The notes under the pieces: model-generated
What the model was told of the DNA's origin: nothing
Database searches by the model: none
What the model saw: the letters and a program-made list of their open reading frames with translations, nothing else
Translations under genes and position numbers: made by a program
Shown: positions 46,561 to 58,294 of the stretch, one piece after another
How the letters are laid out: each line of letters opens with the position of its first letter
How positions within the stretch are numbered: the stretch's first letter is position 1
From: Gari tellinella
Lineage: Eukaryota > Mollusca > Bivalvia > Cardiida > Psammobiidae
Direction: 5' to 3'
Length of the DNA: 64,000 bases
Assembly (NCBI GenBank): GCA_922989275.2
Contig: OV277866.1
Coordinates: 33,311,246-33,375,245, forward strand

Positions 46561-46800
46561 TACAGTGCAGAAAACGTTATTCTTTCCCGTTTAAACGCAA
46601 ACGCAAAGCACTAAAATGTAGAAAAGTGCAACTTTTGGACAATTCTGATAATCCATGTTTATCTTGGTGGCAAAGAGTTTGGAGCCTGGTCAGACGCCGG
46701 GTTACCCGGCGTCTGATCTGGCTTCAAACTATTTGCACTGTAAATAATAGTTTTAGCGTAAACGCGTTTATTGGTAAAGAATAATGTTTTCTCCACTGTA
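46561..46800 (-). mobile_element. F4 MITE with hairpin
   Basis: TACAGTGCAGAAAACGTTAT and inverse in TA; module A at about 46,671-46,737. Confidence 0.92.
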
Positions 46801-46804
46801 GGTG

Positions 46805-47565
46805 ACAGGGGCGAACAATACCCTTTGGCAATGAAATTTTCTTGTTTGAACCACAATATCATGCCTTAAGATATTTCGCACAAATCATCCTCTACTGGTT
46901 CTCTATCAAGATTGTTCACATTATGCCCCTTGGGTAAAAACGGCCCTGCTCCGGGGATCACAGTTTTACAATGTTGTAAAGTGAACTATTGAATCATCTT
47001 CTGCTTTTAAACTAATATAGCCAGAGTTTTGATAATTGAATGGTGACACCCTAGAGGTCTTATACCGATATTGCTGTAATGGTTGCATATATAGGCAACA
47101 GCAAATGAAAATAGTTTTTTCAATGAAAAATTAAAATATCGCCGTTTTAGGAAATCACAAAGCATAATCAATAACTCTTATGTCAAGTTTAAACAAATTA
47201 ATCCCCTTCAGAAAAAGATTTGGGTGTTTTCTAAGTGAACGATTTTGGGTTGCATGACCCTCTTTTTATTCTATTATCTGCACTGGTTAAACATAAGTAA
47301 TAACAGTAGTCTGCTTTTAATTATCAAAACATATAGATTATTCAGCAGTTTCAATGAAGAAGCACAAATCAAACATGTCGTGGAACAGATTGGATTCTGG
47401 TCAGATTATGAAAATTTATAGCTCTTAGCTGTGTTCGATGGCTGTATGTTTTAGCATAAATTCGAGTCTGGGATGACAAAGTGATTTACTAACAATAGAT
47501 GCATTCATTTTTCGTGTGTTTACCACTTGCAAATGCAACAAAAATTGCAATAAAGCTCTCTGTAC
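46805..47565. other. No supported gene or repeat
   Basis: Nothing recognised. CTAATATAGCCAG occurs at about 46,470 and 47,012, followed by related text, suggesting an old ~100-bp duplication. Confidence 0.35.
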
Positions 47566-47571
47566 TCATAC

Positions 47572-47824
47572 TTAACCCTTTACCCCATAGAAGCGACTTT
47601 TAGCGGATATGATTTATATCTCCGCTGAAGAAAATAGTTCCAATTTAATCAGTCATGAATATATATTATAGGGAATTTTTTCTATATATTCTAGAACAGG
47701 ATAGCTTAAAGCAGGCTGAAAGTAAAGCAGAATGCGCCTTAAGCGCATTCTGCTTTACTTTCAACCTGCTTTAAGTAGTAACCTATTTTCAATTCTAAAA
47801 ATAGGCTATCAGGTAAAGGGTTAA
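47572..47824 (+). mobile_element. F1 MITE with module B (complete)
   Basis: TTAACCCTTTACCCCATAG and TCAGGTAAAGGGTTAA. Hairpin at about 47,704-47,776. Confidence 0.92.
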
Positions 47825-48137
47825 TAATTACATGGCAATGTATTTGTAACATCGCAGAAACAAAAACAAATTTGCCAATAAATTCACGAATCTCTTAAGA
47901 TAATGATAAATGGTTACCATCAAGAACTTGGCCTGTCCTTTAGCAGGATTTCCACAATTTAATTTCGTCACATTTATCAGAATTATCCTTGTTATGTGAC
48001 ACAGTTTGCTTCATTTTTGCAGGCAATATTAATATGTTTTATTATTTTATACTGGATTCTCTAATGCCGAAAGGTTGAGTTCGACGCCCTTTTGTTAGGT
48101 TATTGACACAGAAGCAGATGACACTATTGCATTTGTG

Positions 48138-48389
48138 GTAACCCTTTCCCCAATAGAAGCGACTTTTAGCGTATTTAATTTATTCCTCCGCTGAAGAAAA
48201 TAGTTCCAGTTTATACCCTCATGAACATTTACCATAACAATTATTTTATATAGCCTAGCAGATGTTAGTTTAAATCAGGCTGAAAGTAAAGCAGAATGTG
48301 CCTTAAGGCACACTCTGCTTTACTTTCAACCTGATTTAAATGATCACCTGTCTTTAATGTTAAAAACAGCTTATTGGGTAAAGGGTTAA
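48138..48389 (+). mobile_element. F1 MITE with module B (complete)
   Basis: GGTAACCCTTTCCCCAATAG and TTGGGTAAAGGGTTAA. Same orientation as 47,572, about 310 bp downstream. Confidence 0.9.
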
Positions 48390-48444
48390 ACATTTATTTT
48401 TATTGCAAACTTTTGTATCTTCCAAATTAGTTGCCACTCAGACT

Positions 48445-48678
48445 TTAACCCTTTCACTACCAAACCTTTTGTGAGATGTTTACTCCTGCACCGTTTCATT
48501 GTCGTCTGTTCAATTTTGATGTTTGCTAGATCGTCTTACAGTAAAAATCATTGTAGTATGACTTAATACGTATCGATATGAGTGTCAAACAGTTTGATTC
48601 CTGATCAGACGCCGCGTGACGCGGCGTCTGATGAGGATTTAAACTGTTTGTAATGCCAATTTAAAATTGAATGGTTAA
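48445..48678 (+). mobile_element. F2 MITE with module A
   Basis: TTAACCCTTTCACTACCAAA and GAATGGTTAA. Hairpin at about 48,583-48,650 (CGCCGCG-TGA-CGCGGCG). Confidence 0.88.
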
Positions 48679-48679
48679 T

Positions 48680-49180
48680 GCCATTAACATAAACGGTACG
48701 CAATATTCCTACATTTGATAACATTTTATATGCTTTTTAATTTTTATTTGAACAGGACAGACTAACATTTTCCTCAGTGTAGAACATGTTATATTTTCAT
48801 TATTGCATTTACATGATATAATTTTAATCAATAAAACAAAACATAACTGTTCAATTTCGAGTATACAGAAACAATAATACACGTATTTTCAATCAATAAA
48901 GATAAATCACGAGCTTACTTCAATAATAATAATGCCATTTGTTTCATTAGAAATATAAACATATATGGTTATCTGTCTGTGATGCCAATGAAACCATCTT
49001 CTTAACATGGCTAGTCTGAACATAAGTACTAGGGTATAAGTGTTACAGATTTGTTATCAATGCAAAGCCATTGATTAAATCTGAAGAGTCGGAAAGGGGT
49101 ATAGATTTCTCTGCAACATTACATTGCATTGTCATCAGCATATAACTAACACGAGCTTAGAAAACAAACATTGGTTTCCT
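48680..49180. other. No supported gene or repeat
   Basis: AT-rich; a short (ATA)n-type run at 48,923-48,932. Confidence 0.4.
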
Positions 49181-49185
49181 AATAT

Positions 49186-49413
49186 AGTAACCCTTTCACT
49201 CTCAATGACGCTTTCAATCGCGTTTGCAAACAGTTTGGATCCTGATCAGACGCCACGTAACGTGGCGTCTGATCAGGTCGCAAACTGTTTGACACTCATA
49301 CTGCCTTATTTTTTAACTATGAAACGACATTACAGACAACAAAAGTGAAGCCGACGACAACGAAACGGTGAAGGGATAAAATCCCACGAAACATTTGGTA
49401 TTAAAAGGTTTAA
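49186..49413 (-). mobile_element. F2 MITE, inverted, covarying hairpin
   Basis: GTAACCCTTTCACTCTCAAT and TATTAAAAGGTTTAA. Hairpin stem GACGCCACG-TAA-CGTGGCGTC, both sides changed relative to GCCGCG. Confidence 0.87.
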
Positions 49414-49419
49414 CCATCT

Positions 49420-50110
49420 CAAAGCAAGGATAGTATCTCATTACTATTTATCAATTTCAACCTAACATCAGCGATAAGAGAGTCAAACAGAGTGTGTACA
49501 TAGCATCTTATATGGCATTCGTTATCTCATCCCATTTGCCTTCAGTCGCTTTATATAAATAAGTATTAATTGTAATGTTAAAATGTAAAGGTAGCACATT
49601 TACAATAGTGTAAACACAAACATTATTTTTGTCCTTAACAACAAGACTAAAAATAGCCTGTCATTCACAATTCAATCATGCCATGAAACCTGCCTCCTTA
49701 TTGCAGTGTAACATTGAAAAGACCAAGCACTGTTATAATACCGGGTTTTGTATCTGCGTTTGGTCTACACTGCCAAATACCGTTTGTTATACAGCTACAT
49801 GTATATAAAATACATTATATGAAATAGGTGTCAAACAGTGTAGTGCGACTGGCCTTGACCTACCCTTGTTGTAATGCAATAAGGAAGGTTTTCTCATGGC
49901 ACGGCTCCGATCGAGTTTTGTTTAGTCAAATAGCCAAACGATATTCTAATCAAGCATTGTGTTTAATATCCTTTTCATCTTGTCCTTAAAACATTAAATG
50001 TATCTGTAAAAAGAGTACAAAAGTTAGTACTATCTATATTCCAGTAATCTTTTAAGAAAACTGGTTGATTGTAAACGGGCAGCGTGTCTAATTAATATTC
50101 ATGTTCAGCA
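49420..50110. other. No supported gene or repeat
   Basis: Nothing recognised. Confidence 0.4.
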
Positions 50111-50124
50111 AACCTTCTTATTAC

Positions 50125-50303
50125 CACCACTAAACTAAGATTCATTGATTGTATAAAAGAAATGTGACAGTTTAAAGCAAAGCTGGAGTAAAACAGAGAA
50201 TTTCCTGTTTTACTGTCACCTTGCTTTAAGCTGCAACAGGTGTCATGAACACCTAATAAGTAATACAATTTAATGGTCGTAAATGAGAGGTTTTACTGAT
50301 CTG
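50125..50303. mobile_element. F10 MITE with module B-like hairpin
   Basis: ACCACCACTAAACTAAGATT and GGTCGTAAATGAGAGGTTTT flank a hairpin with TTAAAGCAAAGCTGGAGTAA / GAATTTCCTGTTTTACTGTC arms. Same family as 13,808; the left terminus is lost. Confidence 0.65.
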
Positions 50304-50309
50304 TTTATA

Positions 50310-51050
50310 AAGTTTATATAAAAACCTTAAAAAATACACTTTACAATCAAGCCGAAACACTTAAAGGAAGGCTTGAAATTATTACGTTATTGTTACTAAA
50401 AGACATTTCTGTAAATTCAATGATTTCCGATGCAATCAGTATGAATCCAGCTCAGACGCAGATTAACCAACTGTCTGACAAGCTTCCAAAATAGTGCACC
50501 CAAGATATAAATAAATCTTCAATACTTTATAAACATTTTTCACTGCAATGCATTTGAATTTAGCCCCGTTTAAACGGAAAAGAATAACTTGAAAAAGAGA
50601 TTATGACAAAAAAGGAACACTTAATTATAACAATGTTATCTTAAAACTGGTCTCTTCAGAATAAAGAATTATAAAAAAACGTTAGCAATAAAGTTAAGTT
50701 CGGTTAATTGATTAGCATAAGTGGTGGTGATTACTTTCTTTCAGTGCGGATTTTAATATCAACTGATTTAAGAGGTGTCTGCGTTTATTTTAAAGCTATT
50801 AAATGTGGAATTGAAACGCTAACGATTTTCTGTGCATTTTTTAAAATTAATTTAAGGCCAACCTGCGACTCTTGATTAAAGACGCTTGAATGATTCTCAA
50901 AAATGATATTGATGCTTTATGAAGAAAATGAATGTCTTGTGAAGACATGTTGTGCCTGCCTTATATACTTTCACATTTCATCAGCAAGAAATAATTAATA
51001 CTTTGGACATCATTCTGTTACTCTTCACAATTCTACCTGTAGCTAAACAA
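50310..51050. other. No gene; one eroded hairpin
   Basis: A relic of module A may lie at about 50,433-50,490 (ATCCAGCTCAGACGCAGATT). Confidence 0.35.
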
Positions 51051-51054
51051 TATA

Positions 51055-52497
51055 TACAGTGATGCTCACTTATAACGAACTTAGATAAGATGAAAAACTG
51101 CTTAATACAAACTAAAAATAAATCCCCGACTGCTTCCGTCTTTATTTCAATGGCCTCATGCTTGCTTAAGATGAAAACTGGATATAACGAAAAACTGGAT
51201 AAGACAAACTGATTTTAGGTCCCTAAACTGGATTTTACCTGTAAAATGGTTCTGTTAATACAACATGCCGGTCATTATCACAGTTTGACAAGTGGCTTAC
51301 AAAGGTGACAGTACTTAATTGCTTAGCTGCTCATCACCTCAGATAACAAAACATTACCCAACCAACATGCTTTGTATATATGCTATTGATAGGATGTTCA
51401 AACAACTGGAAATAATTAGTTTACTTTGCACATTATTTTTTTGGATCCAGATCAGATGCCTTATAATTGGGTGTCTGATCAGACTTCTTGCTGTTTGACA
51501 CCTGTATTCTGCAAAAAGATAACAACCACTGATGCTTTATCAACATAGTAGAACTTTTTATATTAATAAAGTTTATTTATTAAAGCCACTATATTACTCC
51601 CACATAAACAGAATCAAACATTTTTCTTACATGAAATTTATGTCACTATCGTAAGCGTTCCATATAAAAAGAAGTAATACGTGGTGATATTTGAAGCAAT
51701 ATTGCTAACGAACAGTGAAATTTGTGGAAACAAGTAATCAAGTTTGTTTATTTTTGAATAGCGACGAAAATTTACGGACATACTCGGTAAAGCTCATTTG
51801 CATAATTCTATACAACAAGTCGAGTGCTTTACAACCAAAGAGAGACAACTCCTTTAAGTTTGGCCGTTAAACTGATGCAATGATACACATTGTCGCGGCC
51901 GAATCAATCACGTGACCTTTATGCGATCGATCGAGAGTTCTCGGAACCAGCCCGTAATCTTATTTGTAAACAAACCCGCTTATAATGTAAACCACCACGA
52001 TAAGAGTTCGACACATTTAGGTAGGATTCTTTACGAAGTGGGTGCATATGTCAGGCTTCTTACACTCGATTTCACTTAGTTTTAATACATAGAAAATGCA
52101 CACATATAAGAAATTGCGCGTTTTAAACACCAATTTGAGCGGGATTGTGCCTTTAAATATTCATAATAGGTTGAGTTTTCTATTAATACTAAAGCAGGGA
52201 ACAGGTTAAATTTTCAAGAAGAAAAATGGCATTTCTTATGTCATAGCCAATCTTATTTTGTTATCATTTAATTATTCTATTTGGTACAATTAAAAGAAAT
52301 ATTTAAGATTTAATTTCTATTTCTTTCTATATGTCTTTCTTTCTAATCAATTATGTACTAGAAGTATAATGAGTAAAAATTTCTTTATATGCAAACTATT
52401 CACAAAGAAATTTCGATGTTTGGATAAGACGAAGTTTGGATAAGACGAACTAATTTGTAAGATCCCCTGAATTTCGTTAAAAGTGAGCATCGCTGTA
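51055..52497. mobile_element. Pogo/Tigger-like element, 1.44 kb, non-coding
   Basis: CAGTGATGCTCACTTATAAC at left and the inverse of TTAAAAGTGAGCATCGCTG at right, each within TA. Subterminal motifs GGATAAGACGAA and related GATAAGATGAAAA recur at both sides. No transposase frame survives. Includes an eroded module A at about 51,440-51,503. Confidence 0.82.
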
Positions 52498-52530
52498 CGT
52501 ACATATCAAGTTAGTTATATTACATATAGA

Positions 52531-52690
52531 CAGGGCTCCAGATAACAGGGTGTACACTGAACAAATTCAAATTTCTCACTAATTATAGCACCAAACTCTT
52601 CGAAACGTTTCTAATGAGTAGTGACACCAAAGGTTTATTACAGAAATAAAGATATTAAATTTTGAAATACTCCTCTTATCTTGAGTCCTG
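52531..52690. mobile_element. F7 MITE (hAT-like ends)
   Basis: CAGGGCTCCAGATAACAGGG and the inverse of CTCTTATCTTGAGTCCTG. Internal TTCTAATGAGTAGTGACACC block shared with the other F7 copies. Confidence 0.75.
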
Positions 52691-53063
52691 CATATACATG
52701 ATAATAATATTATATCTAACAGATGCACGATCATATTGATTGTTCCCATAGACGTTCCTACCGTGACGTGGTTCTGGGGCTTAATTATCATGGGCAATTG
52801 TTTCTGGGCCGAGATTATCCCCTCTTCAAGGAACTAAAAGGAAGGCAGGTCGGTGGTTTTGAGTCCTTGCGATACTTTTCAACGAATAGGATTGGCCCAA
52901 ATCATCTTCCTGAAATCATCGTCATCTCATCTCATCATCCATAATCATTCATCGGCGCAATACATTACCGATTTTGTGTTGTAGTGCAAAAAACTCATCA
53001 TGATCACCATAAGGATTGTCTATACAAAGATAAACAGTGTATTGAACTAATTCGGTTGTGTCG

Positions 53064-53285
53064 TACTGTTGAGAAAACGTTATTCTTTCCCGATTAAACG
53101 AAACGGCGATACACAAACGCAAAACACTAAAACGTAGAAAAGTGCAACTTTTGGACAATTCTGATAATTCATGTTAATCGTGGTGGCAAACCGGCGTCTG
53201 ATCTGGCTCCCAACTGTTTGCAATGAAAATAATAGTTTTAGCGTAAACGCGTTTATTGGGAAAGAATAACGTTTTCTCCACTGTA
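53064..53285 (-). mobile_element. F4 MITE with half hairpin
   Basis: TACTGTTGAGAAAACGTTAT and inverse. One module A arm is lost: GGTGGCAAACC joins directly to GGCGTCTGATCTGG. Confidence 0.88.
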
Positions 53286-53289
53286 ACTG

Positions 53290-53850
53290 CTCCTTTGATC
53301 AAAATAAAAACAAATAAGTCATTTCAAAGTAATACCTACCGTGCTGCAGCAATTGTGATTGTTTGTTCGCTATACGCGTGAACTTATGTAATTAAGCTAC
53401 TTCTGGTAAAATAATATTTGTTTAATACAACGACTTTATATGTCAATTTCTCAACTGTTGATTATTCCGATCTGGGTCTACACTGCTTTAGAATTTTGAA
53501 TCAGTATGAATCTTTTTGAGCCAACATAAAGACATTAGTATAAAATGTATCTTTTTTGAGGTAATCCCTCGGTTTGTCTTTTGGGAAATCAGTAAATACA
53601 TGTTTCAACAAAAATCTACCTTTGATTGTAATACATGTTGTTATCTTACTGACGTAACACATTACCCTGGTTTAGAGCATTTTATTTAGGTTTGTCAACT
53701 AACAAGTTTGAAATCTGTTACATATATTTCACAGTTCATTGACGTAAAACTAACCAACTATCCAAATTAATTGTCTTTGACGGCACGGTGTTGTCTGAAG
53801 CATAATGCATAGAACGAAACAAAATATTCCGAAATATATAATAATATACA
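53290..53850. other. No supported gene or repeat
   Basis: Nothing recognised. Confidence 0.4.
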
Positions 53851-53854
53851 TAAC

Positions 53855-54227
53855 GGTATTCCCTCCCTACAACGGCACTCCGTACAACGATTCACTCCTT
53901 ACAACAACGCTTGCTATTTTCCCAAATCAAAATAGTTGAGTCGAAATTTTACCACATTTCGCAATATTATCGGCTTAAAGTTGATGACTGTTTCTTTGTT
54001 TACAAAGTTACATATTTGACATTTAAACAGAATATTAGTGACGAATGGCACAACTTCGATCCAGATCAGACGCCGCGTTACGCGGTGTCTTGTATGGAAT
54101 CAAGCCAAGCCGTGCTTATCTTTCTAACGATATTACTTGTCCTTGTCCTAGCTTAAACGACTCCCCCAAAACAACACGTACATTCTGTGTCTTTCAATGG
54201 ATGTTGTTGTAGAAAGGGGACACTGTA
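53855..54227 (+). mobile_element. F3 MITE, diverged, with module A
   Basis: GGTATTCCCTCCCTACAACG and GTAGAAAGGGGACACTGTA. Hairpin at about 54,056-54,105, right arm mutated. Confidence 0.78.
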
Positions 54228-54414
54228 CATGATTGATAGCGAACGAGAACACTTGTAAAATGTGAAGATAAATTACCTATGGAGCTTTTCGACGAAAATA
54301 AATGTGATATTTTCAATCTAGGTTGATATATTCAGACCATTGGTACCGCATATAACGGCAAATCGTGCGGAACTGTTAGAACGATATACAATCGATTCGA
54401 TATCTGGAACTCAT

Positions 54415-54580
54415 TTAACTCGACTAACCGATATTTCGACACATGAATTACACTACTCATTTTCGTTTAAGTAATGCAGTCCCATAGTTCAAAGTTAAAA
54501 CGTGGCTAAGCCACGTTTTTAACTTTGATCTACGGGTACGTTCGACATAACCGAGTTCGAGATATCGAAGTTCGACTGTA
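54415..54580. mobile_element. F8 MITE, right part
   Basis: GAGTTCGAGATATCGAAGTT then CGACTGTA is the F8 end; the internal GTTAAAACGTGGCTAAGCCA forms a perfect palindrome with the following bases. The left end is not clear. The nested F3 element begins immediately after. Confidence 0.6.
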
Positions 54581-55175
54581 CGTTGCTCTCTCTCTACAAT
54601 GACACCTAAGGAGAGACAACGATTATGTTCGTTATTCGTTTGCAGTTAGAGTTAGGAATCTGTTATTCTTTCCCAATAAACGCGTTTACGCTAAAACTAT
54701 TATTTGCATTGCAAACAGTTTGGAGCCAGATCAGATGCCGGATAACCCGGCGTCTGATCACGCTCCACACTGTTTGCCACCAAGATAAACAAGAATTATC
54801 AGAATTGTCCAAAAGTTGTTCTTTCTACGTTTTAGTGTTTTGCGTTTGCGTACGTTTGCGTTTAAACGGGAAAGAATAACAGATTCTCCACTGTATAACA
54901 GGTAGGGAACACTTATGACTTGGCTTACATTTGCAAACAGCTTGCATCCAGATCAGACGACGCGTAATGCGGCGTCTGATCAGGATTCAAGCTGTTTGTC
55001 ACTCGTTATTATATTTATTCTGCCAAAATGTACTTAAATGTTACTAAAAAGTAACCGTCAGAAAAACAGCAGAGGACAGTTTTAAAAAAGACGCTTTGTT
55101 TTCGGGAACAGCGACAAGCATTGAAGTGAAGAGGGAATTGTTGTTCAAAGGACCTTTGTTGGGAGGGAACACTTT
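54579..55175 (-). mobile_element. F3 MITE interrupted by an F4 MITE
   Basis: Left piece (54,581-54,645: GCTCTCTCTCTACAATGACA) and right piece (54,897-55,175, with module A at 54,938-55,000 and GGGAGGGAACACTT end) together make one F3 copy; the gap is filled by F4. Confidence 0.8.
54648..54895 (+). mobile_element. F4 MITE nested in F3
   Basis: Left end mutated (GTTAGGAATCTGTTATTC); right end AGATTCTCCACTGTA intact. Carries its own module A (about 54,713-54,777), so the locus has two hairpins of two families. Confidence 0.88.
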
Positions 55176-55301
55176 GTTGTCATTTAATATGATAAACAAA
55201 CTTCGTTTTATTAAAAATGACATTCTGTCGTCAACATTGAGTGGAATGTAGTATGTATCAGTCGTATAGGAAAGTCACTGCTTTTGAATATGAAATACTT
55301 C

Positions 55302-55652
55302 TACAGTGCTCCCCCTCTACAACGACACCCGATAGGAGACATTGAGTGTATGCGTTTTGGAGGGCGTCATGATAGGGAGGGACATTGGCTTTCAATTGCA
55401 AACAGCGTAACGAGTAACGCGGCGTTTGATCTGGATTTAAGCTGTTTGTCACTCGTCATTATTTTTTTTTTTTTAAAACTGTACAATGTGTGACTTTGGG
55501 AAAAACAGCAACCAACAGTTTTAAGCAGACGATATAGCAGAAGTAAAAGTATTAGACATAATTATAATTGTCTTGTTTCGAGAACAGCGGCAATGGTCGT
55601 TATAAGAAGGGATGCATTGTTCGGTGGATCGTTGTATAGAGGGAGCGCTGTA
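55302..55652 (-). mobile_element. F3 MITE with broken module A
   Basis: TACAGTGCTCCCCCTCTACA and AGAGGGAGCGCTGTA. Most of the left hairpin arm is missing (AAACAGCGTAACGAGTAACG). Confidence 0.88.
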
Positions 55653-55654
55653 AA

Positions 55655-56055
55655 TGTTTTGTTATGTTTATTACAACAGTACAAGTGCATAATCTGAACC
55701 TAACCGAAATTAGGCTGATAAATAGGACGGGTTATGGCAACACAACTGCTGATCAATCACGTTCTTCCAAATAACATTTAAGATATAAGGAAAAGACGTC
55801 TAAAATATTTATATCATATTTGTATTGATTTTAAAGAAACATATAAAATAATGAATACAATTAATATGTTGTTTGGAAAGATTAGATTGTCGTTGAGTAT
55901 TAAATGCAAACACCTGTTAAGGTATTGTATGTATTTGGCATGTATTGAAGTACAGTTAATTCAGTCCTAGATTGGTAGTTTATCTTCCATGCTAAATTAT
56001 GTTTAACATAATTATATTGAGTCGTATGCGGTTGTTAAATATATAGAAATATACA
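55655..56055. other. No supported gene or repeat
   Basis: Nothing recognised. Confidence 0.4.
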
Positions 56056-56060
56056 CATGT

Positions 56061-56277
56061 TTAACCCCTTTCACTGCCATGACGTCATCAAATTTTAACA
56101 ATTATCGTCTGCTTTCATTTCTCAAAATCAAATTTTAAGTAGTTTGACTTAGAAATATTGAAATGAGCGTCAAGCAGTTTAGATCCTGATCAGACGCCGC
56201 GTTACGCGGCGTCTGATCAGGATTCAAACTGTTTGCAAATGCTAATTGAACTAGGGGAAGGGCAGTGAAGGGGTTAA
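56061..56277 (+). mobile_element. F2 MITE with module A (complete)
   Basis: TTAACCCCTTTCACTGCCAT and GGGCAGTGAAGGGGTTAA, the best-preserved F2 ends here. Hairpin at about 56,173-56,236. Confidence 0.93.
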
Positions 56278-56279
56278 GG

Positions 56280-57530
56280 GCCGTGTTTCACCGACATCCT
56301 TTTATTATGAAACTGTTTAATCGGAGTGTAAGCCGGTATGTGGTCCTTCACTTGCCAAACGTCCTAGGAGAAATACATTTCGTGTTTTAATTATGTAGGG
56401 ATTTAAACGTTAAGGCTGTTTGCAATATAATATTCCGCTTCGTCCGCGGCAGACATTGCAAGTAAACAACCCCAAATCACGGCATTATAGGCACTATGAA
56501 AATCATTTCTCACCGTGCAAAGAAAATAATTGTACTATCCGAATTCTGGTGATAATTCAGTGATAGTGAAGTGATCCGGAAAAAAGTCATTCTGGCTATA
56601 TGCTAAAGTGAGACGATATTGTGAAAGATGAATATATGTCAGTCTAAATCACACATTGTTCACAATTAAAAGGGGACGTGTTCGCTTAAAAGGTTAAAAC
56701 TTCATTCGTTTTAAAGAACGTTCAAATATGTAAAACGTTACTTAAAATAGTTTTTATATATTTAAAACATTACAGGTACATAAAAAATATCTGAATTAAT
56801 AATTCAATAAATATTTTACTGACATATAGAGAAAAAATGCATTGTAGACAAAGCATGTACACATTGCCAAATCTGTGTCTGATACAAACCCGCCTGCTTT
56901 ATAGTTTTCATGCAATTGTTTTAAGAATTGAATTCAATACTAACAAATTTTAGATATAGAAATCTCGACACGAAAGTTTAATAGTCTGAACCCTGATCCG
57001 ATGCCTCGTATCGTGGACGCAAATTACATAGATTTTGTCGGACAAAATTTAAAATCCTAACTGTAGTACATCTGCAAAGTACCAGGCAACATTTGAAAGT
57101 AATGTGTTGCTCTAAACGATATTAATGAAAAACAGATATCGCATGTAGAGGTCCAATTGATTTAATTCATGTATATTTAACGTTTTACAAAGGCATTAAA
57201 AATAAAGGAATATTGAAACATACCACTTTTGTTGTTTGAAAGATTGAATTTAGTCTGAATTTTAATGATGAGAACATACTTCAGAATACAATTATGAATA
57301 CCATTTCAATTTGAAGATTATTGAAACACTTATAGTGGGATATTGCTATGTATATATTAACTAAAAGCTTATTCAATACAGCATGGATAAAATAAATCTT
57401 TCATGTAAAGTATCTAATTTCATAAATAATTTACTCTTAAATGAAGACGATCATCAGGTAAATATATTATAACATGTAGACATACATAAGTATAGGTATG
57501 ATTTAAAAGCTAAAGATACGGCAATATACG
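56280..57530. other. No supported gene
   Basis: AT-rich. A relic of module A may lie at 56,985-57,020 (CCCTGATCCGATGCCTCGTA). Confidence 0.35.
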
Positions 57531-57535
57531 GAAAA

Positions 57536-57688
57536 TCTGGATTTAAGCTGTTATTCACTATTCGTTATATTTCTACTGTAAAAAGTCCACGTCTTATACT
57601 TAAATGTATTGTTGTTGGAGCTGTGGTTATCAATGTTGTAGGGAGGAAATCGTTGTTCCGAATGTTGTTGTAGAGACGGAGCACTGTA
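57536..57688 (-). mobile_element. F3 MITE right half
   Basis: CTGGATTTAAGCTGTTATTC (outer hairpin arm) through GTAGAGACGGAGCACTGTA. The left half is absent. Confidence 0.7.
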
Positions 57689-58089
57689 TATCAATTTAAA
57701 AAACATTGCATTCTTTCCGGCTTTATATGAAATTATCTTATCTCATAGCCCCAGACGAAACTGAATGTCGAACAGTTTAGGTCTGGTTAGGAAATCAAAC
57801 TAACTTGGAATCTCACTTGGATTCAAGAGATTTTCCAATGTTATGGTCACTTAATTTACAGAGGCTATTGAATGGCTTAGCAAATAAAAGCGTTTCTGCT
57901 AAAACAACGATGACCATTGGCATATTGTTACATATACCCGGTGTCTGATCATGTTCAAACAGTATAATTATATATAACTCCGGAAACATAAAGTGATACC
58001 GGTATGCATCATCAAGTACGTGTTTTTCCACTATATTTTGCATGTCATGGTGTTTCGTTAATATTTTACTGCTACCGACGCCCAAAGGA

Positions 58090-58291
58090 GACTATGTAAA
58101 CAGTTTGGACCCTTTTCAGACACTGCTTCGGGTTAGTATCCAAACCGTTTGACACTCGTTTCGACATTTCTTCATTGGAAAAAGCTCTCAATTGACTTAT
58201 TTTTTTTGCAGACGACATTTCCAATGCAGACGATATTTTTGCGGTAAGATGGTTAAAGCAGACGATAAAAATTGGCAGCGGAATAGTTAAT
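58090..58291 (-). mobile_element. F2-like MITE, eroded
   Basis: Module A relic GTAAACAGTTTGGACCCTTT ... GGTTAGTATCCAAACCGTTT, then GACACTCGTTTCGACATTTC and GCAGACGACATTT typical of inverted F2. Confidence 0.6.
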
Positions 58292-58294
58292 AAT

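Noticed and set aside
52723..52944. 73-codon open frame, MHDHIDCSHRRSYRDV...
   Set aside because: No domain, no neighbours, and its 3' side runs into a SINE-like tail; treated as chance.
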